DNA of 64,000 bases from Gammaproteobacteria bacterium. Its GTDB lineage: Bacteria; Pseudomonadota; Gammaproteobacteria; Pseudomonadales; Halieaceae. Location of the stretch: NCBI GenBank assembly GCA_024644535.1, contig JAHEKX010000008.1, positions 136,818 to 200,817 of the forward strand, written 5' to 3'. The notes beneath the pieces were generated by a model, which did no database searches, was not told the DNA's origin, and saw only the letters and a program-made list of their open reading frames with translations. The translations under genes and the position numbers were made by a program. Below are positions 61,336-64,000 of this stretch, piece after piece (positions within the stretch are counted from its first letter, which is position 1; each line of letters starts with the position of its first letter).

Positions 61336-62300
61336 TACTGACTCTCCTGTACCATATAGTCCACGGCTGCTTTAACTTCGTCGTCGCTAAGGTTCATAAA
61401 GCCGCCTTTGGCTGGCATGACGCCTGCTTCACCTTGGTAACCCTCGATCGCGTGTTTGTATAGCGTAGCACTACCTACAGCAACACGACCTTGCCACTGC
61501 GCCACATCACCTACTTTGGGGGCGCCGGCCAACCCGGAACCATGGCATAACATACAGCTTTGGTCATAGACGCTCTTACCCACAACGGCAAGCTGCGCTG
61601 GCGGTTCCACAGTCTCTGCAGTCTCTGCAGCTTCTGCGGCAAGCTCGTCAGCGAGTGATGGCGTGGCTTGCGATTTGATTTCAATCGCCGCTGGATCTCG
61701 ACAATCAGTCATACAGCGCGTGTTGGCGGTATCTGGGCGCTCATCTGGAATGAAATTAGGTTCATTTGGCAAACGTACTGTAGCCAAGGTATCTTGATTT
61801 AATTCGAACGTCTCGTCGTCGATAATGTAATTCATGAACAACAAGTAGGCCGTCAAAGAATACACCTCATCGGGTTCTAATGATCGAGGTGCAGTGTAAG
61901 GCATCGCTCGATTGATGTAATCGAACACCGTACTGGTGTAGTTCCAATACGAGCCAATAGTTTTGTGCGGACGCCCGTCACCACTTAATGTGCCTTCACC
62001 CCCAACTAAAGATGGATAGCCATCGACACCCTCACCAAAACTGCCGTGACACGAGGCACACTTCTCCTCGTAAACCCACTCGCCATCTTCTGCTGTACCA
62101 CTACCCTCGGGCAGACCCAGACCATCGGGGCGGACATCGATATCCCAACCGGCAATTTGCTCGGGAGTAGCTGTTTGGCCGTAGCCGTAATAGCCCGTGC
62201 CTTGTTCGGCCTGAACATAACCAGCACCCAACACCAAAGCCGCCATCAGCAAACCAGCTGGCACTAACATTGTTTGTACCTGATTAGGAGATTTGAACAT
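61335..62300 (-). CDS. soxD: Diheme cytochrome SoxD (sulfane dehydrogenase subunit)
   Basis: 321 aa from ATG 62300. N-terminal signal (TMLVPAGLLMAALVLGAGYV). Two heme motifs: EEKCASCHGSFGEGVDG and DQSCMLCHGSGLAGAPKVGD, with Met ligands in NRAMPYTAPRSLEP and GVMPAKGGFMNLSD. SoxD passes electrons from SoxC, completing oxidation of the sulfane sulfur. A longer frame upstream lies inside soxC and is rejected. It overlaps the soxC stop by 17 bp. Confidence 0.93.
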   Translation of the reverse strand: MFKSPNQVQTMLVPAGLLMAALVLGAGYVQAEQGTGYYGYGQTATPEQIAGWDIDVRPDGLGLPEGSGTAEDGEWVYEEKCASCHGSFGEGVDGYPSLVGGEGTLSGDGRPHKTIGSYWNYTSTVFDYINRAMPYTAPRSLEPDEVYSLTAYLLFMNYIIDDETFELNQDTLATVRLPNEPNFIPDERPDTANTRCMTDCRDPAAIEIKSQATPSLADELAAEAAETAETVEPPAQLAVVGKSVYDQSCMLCHGSGLAGAPKVGDVAQWQGRVAVGSATLYKHAIEGYQGEAGVMPAKGGFMNLSDDEVKAAVDYMVQESQ

Positions 62301-63600
62301 TGACGACACTCCCATCTGCATTAACTTTCCATGTGTGAATCGCGTTCTTGTGATAGATCGAGTTCTCGCCCCGCGCGGCGCGCAACTGGCCATACGTTGG
62401 CTGCACAAAGCCCGTTTCATCAATTGCGCGACTCTGGATCATAGCGGGCTGGCCTTGCCAGTCCCACTCTAGCCCAAATCGAGTCAATGCTCGCGGAAAC
62501 ACCTCGCTGGTAAACTTCGCTTCACGCCAGGTGACACCGCCGTCAAACGACACGTCGACATGCTTAATTTTGCCACGACCGGACCAAGCTAAACCCTCGA
62601 CCCACACTTTACCTGGCTTCATCATGGGTTTTTCGGGGCAGGGATTAGTCACCACAGAGTTACACTCTTGCACAAAAGTAAACTCACGTGAGCGACCATC
62701 AGGCATTAAGTCCGTGTACTTCGATGTTTCTTCACGGTGGTACCAAGGCTGATCACCAACTTCTAGGCGGCGCAACCACTTAATACTGGTATTACCTTCC
62801 CAACCGGGGTTCACCAAACGGACAGGATAACCCTGCTCGGGTCGCAACATTTCGCCGTTCTGAGCGTATACGACCAGTGTGTCGTCTAGTGCTTTTTCCA
62901 GCGGGATACTGCGGCTCATGTGAGAACCATCTGCCCCCTCGGCCAAAATCCATTTACCTTCTGGCTTTACTCCAACTTCTTCAAGCAAGGTCGACAACAA
63001 GACGCCAGTCCATTCCGCACAGCCAATCATGCCATGCGAGAACTGCAAACGATTCATTTGCGCACCTCGCCATTCCATTCCGCCATTGGCTGGGCATTCC
63101 ACAAAATGAATTTTGCTAACCGACGGAAAACGCATCAAATCGTCCATCGACAGTATAATTGGGCGCTCTACCATACCGTGAATCATTAGGTGATGCTCTT
63201 GCGGCTTTACGTCTGGCAACCCGGCGTGATAGCGCTCAAACATGACGCCACTCGGCGTAATAATTCCTTTTAAATCCGCTAAGGGCGTGAAGCTGATCGA
63301 CGAAATGCGATCAGGCGTGAGCCACTCTACGGTTCTGCGCTGCACGTGCGATTCATATTTAGAAGGCGAACCGTAAGGGGCAAATAATACGGGCTTACCC
63401 AACGTCTTGCCGTAAGCAGGCTCTTCTGGAGGCAGTGCTGCTTTTACCGTGGGCATATGCCCTGCAGCTGCGGTGGCGGTCGCGGCTCCTAAAAAGGTGA
63501 GCCCCTTGCGTAAAAAATCGCGGCGATCGGTGCCGGTTAATTTTTCGCCCGAAACTGCAACTTGTTGTAGTAAACTGTCCAATTCTGCTTGTTTATTCAT
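62284..63600 (-). CDS. soxC: Sulfane dehydrogenase subunit SoxC (molybdopterin)
   Basis: 438 aa of the sulfite-oxidase family. A Tat signal (DRRDFLRKGLTFLGAATATA) is followed by the Mo-cofactor domain with HLMIHGMVERPIILSMDDLM and the Cys ligand in HFVECPANGGMEWRGAQMN. The dimerisation domain has GLAWSGRGKIKHVDVSFDGG. With SoxD it oxidises SoxY-bound sulfane sulfur to the sulfone level, releasing six electrons. Its presence predicts full oxidation of thiosulfate to sulfate without sulfur globules. First gene of the operon, preceded by the palindrome at 63632–63646. Confidence 0.96.
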   Translation of the reverse strand: MNKQAELDSLLQQVAVSGEKLTGTDRRDFLRKGLTFLGAATATAAAGHMPTVKAALPPEEPAYGKTLGKPVLFAPYGSPSKYESHVQRRTVEWLTPDRISSISFTPLADLKGIITPSGVMFERYHAGLPDVKPQEHHLMIHGMVERPIILSMDDLMRFPSVSKIHFVECPANGGMEWRGAQMNRLQFSHGMIGCAEWTGVLLSTLLEEVGVKPEGKWILAEGADGSHMSRSIPLEKALDDTLVVYAQNGEMLRPEQGYPVRLVNPGWEGNTSIKWLRRLEVGDQPWYHREETSKYTDLMPDGRSREFTFVQECNSVVTNPCPEKPMMKPGKVWVEGLAWSGRGKIKHVDVSFDGGVTWREAKFTSEVFPRALTRFGLEWDWQGQPAMIQSRAIDETGFVQPTYGQLRAARGENSIYHKNAIHTWKVNADGSVVNVQIS

Positions 63601-63612
63601 GCGCCAACCTTG

Positions 63613-63641
63613 ATTATTTTATGAGCGACACGTAAGTTGAA
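63613..63641 (-). promoter_or_regulatory. Candidate promoter of the sox operon
   Basis: On the minus strand, -35 TTCAAC (63641–63636) and -10 AATAAT (63618–63613) with 17-bp spacing, just before the soxC start at 63600. The -35 is weak and lies inside the 15-bp palindrome, as expected for a repressed promoter. Confidence 0.45.
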
Positions 63642-63646
63642 CTTAC
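63632..63646. promoter_or_regulatory. Perfect palindrome, candidate SoxR operator
   Basis: GTAAGTTGAACTTAC: two 7-bp arms around a central G, in the 98-bp divergent region between soxC and soxR. ArsR-type repressors bind such inverted repeats over promoters. It covers the -35 of the predicted sox promoter and could also control soxR itself. Confidence 0.6.
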
Positions 63647-63698
63647 AGCATATTATAAAATTCTTAACTAAAGCAACCACCCTAAGGAAAAGCTAACT

Positions 63699-64000
63699 GT
63701 GGAACTCGACAAAATGCAAGCATCGGCGAAGAGTGCGACCGATATGCTAAAGCTCCTTGGACACCCCGATCGACTCATGGTCTTGTGCCAACTCAAAAAT
63801 GGTGAAGCCTCGGTCGGCGAGCTTTCCCGCATGCTGAACATTAAGCAATCACCCTTGTCGCAGCATTTGGCACGCATGCGCCACGAAGGTGTGGTAGAAA
63901 GTCGGCGCGATGCACAAACAATTTATTATCGCTTGTCCGGCGACAAGGTCGCTCAGATCGTCACGGTACTGTACGAACTTTATTGCGCCACCGAAGACGA
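63699..64000 (+). CDS. soxR: ArsR-family regulator SoxR, 3' part cut by window edge
   Basis: About 100 residues visible, the frame open to the right edge. Winged HTH of the ArsR type: MLKLLGHPDRLMVLCQLKNG, LSRMLNIKQSPLSQHLARM and VESRRDAQTIYYRLSGDKV. Divergence from soxC fits the thiosulfate-responsive sox repressor known in Pseudaminobacter and other sox bacteria; those proteins sense sulfane sulfur with two cysteines. In the visible part Cys occurs in VLCQLKNG and in the last residues (LYCATEDE), so the cysteine pair may be present. GTG 63699 has AAGGAA 9 nt upstream; an ATG at 63714 is too far from it. Confidence 0.85.
   Translation, partial: MELDKMQASAKSATDMLKLLGHPDRLMVLCQLKNGEASVGELSRMLNIKQSPLSQHLARMRHEGVVESRRDAQTIYYRLSGDKVAQIVTVLYELYCATED

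Noticed and set aside
62301..62423. Longer N-terminus of SoxD
   Set aside because: The added residues lie in another frame of soxC and precede a clear signal peptide starting at 62300.
1..64000. CRISPR arrays, insertion sequences, prophage or integron parts
   Set aside because: No spaced direct repeats, transposase, integrase or phage-like genes were seen; the only repeat array is the tRNA-linked one.

Overview
The window is ordinary chromosomal DNA of a gammaproteobacterium. Pointers are the gltX–tRNA-Ala(GGC) pair, greB, mnmC, hrpA, recA–recX with a CTG-N10-CAG SOS box, and a complete periplasmic Sox system. Sox genes in an apparently chemoorganotrophic background, a photolyase and many secreted peptide- and amide-processing enzymes suggest a marine lineage of the Cellvibrionales/OM60 type. 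That placement is inference; no rRNA is present. No phage, insertion sequence, CRISPR array or integrase is seen. Genes are dense, with many ATGA-type overlaps.

Layout. 0–4.3 kb: alaS (cut by the left edge), HIT hydrolase, Trm112-like protein and M23 protein on the minus strand, with greB divergent. 4.4–11 kb: gcvP, then ppk1 and ppx back to back with a candidate Pho-box half site between them. 11–15.5 kb: an RND efflux adaptor and permease. 15.7–26 kb: a D-aminoacylase-like enzyme; a three-copy 144-bp tandem array beside tRNA-Ala; gltX; two overlapping secreted amidohydrolases, one of which has lost its metal ligands; a cho–photolyase repair pair; and an M28 peptidase. 26–31 kb: dusA–tal–terB, a STAS/PP2C partner-switching pair whose receiver domain is degenerate, and mlaA without a lipobox. 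31–41.7 kb: hrpA, a MaoC hydratase, an unknown gene, mnmC, a glutaminyl cyclase and a large M16 peptidase.

41.7–43.9 kb holds the most unusual unit: a Sec-secreted C39 peptidase, a two-TM protein, a small secreted protein with a leader-like LS...M...KGE motif, and an outer-membrane barrel. It looks like a compact processing and export system. 44–48 kb: an SLC13 permease, a TetR regulator and a flavin monooxygenase. 48–49.7 kb: recX and recA. 49.8–55.2 kb: an MsbA-like exporter, two ELM1-type glycosyltransferases and two unrelated sulfotransferases, suggesting a sulfated surface glycolipid. 55.2–57.1 kb: an FAD oxidoreductase and a DUF302 protein.

57.1–64 kb: soxC-D-X-Y-Z-A-(soxK-like)-B on the minus strand and a divergent ArsR-type soxR cut by the right edge. 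A perfect 15-bp palindrome sits over the predicted sox -35 element. SoxCD should allow complete oxidation of thiosulfate to sulfate; the sulfotransferases and the SLC13 permease nearby could use or move sulfate, but no direct link is shown.
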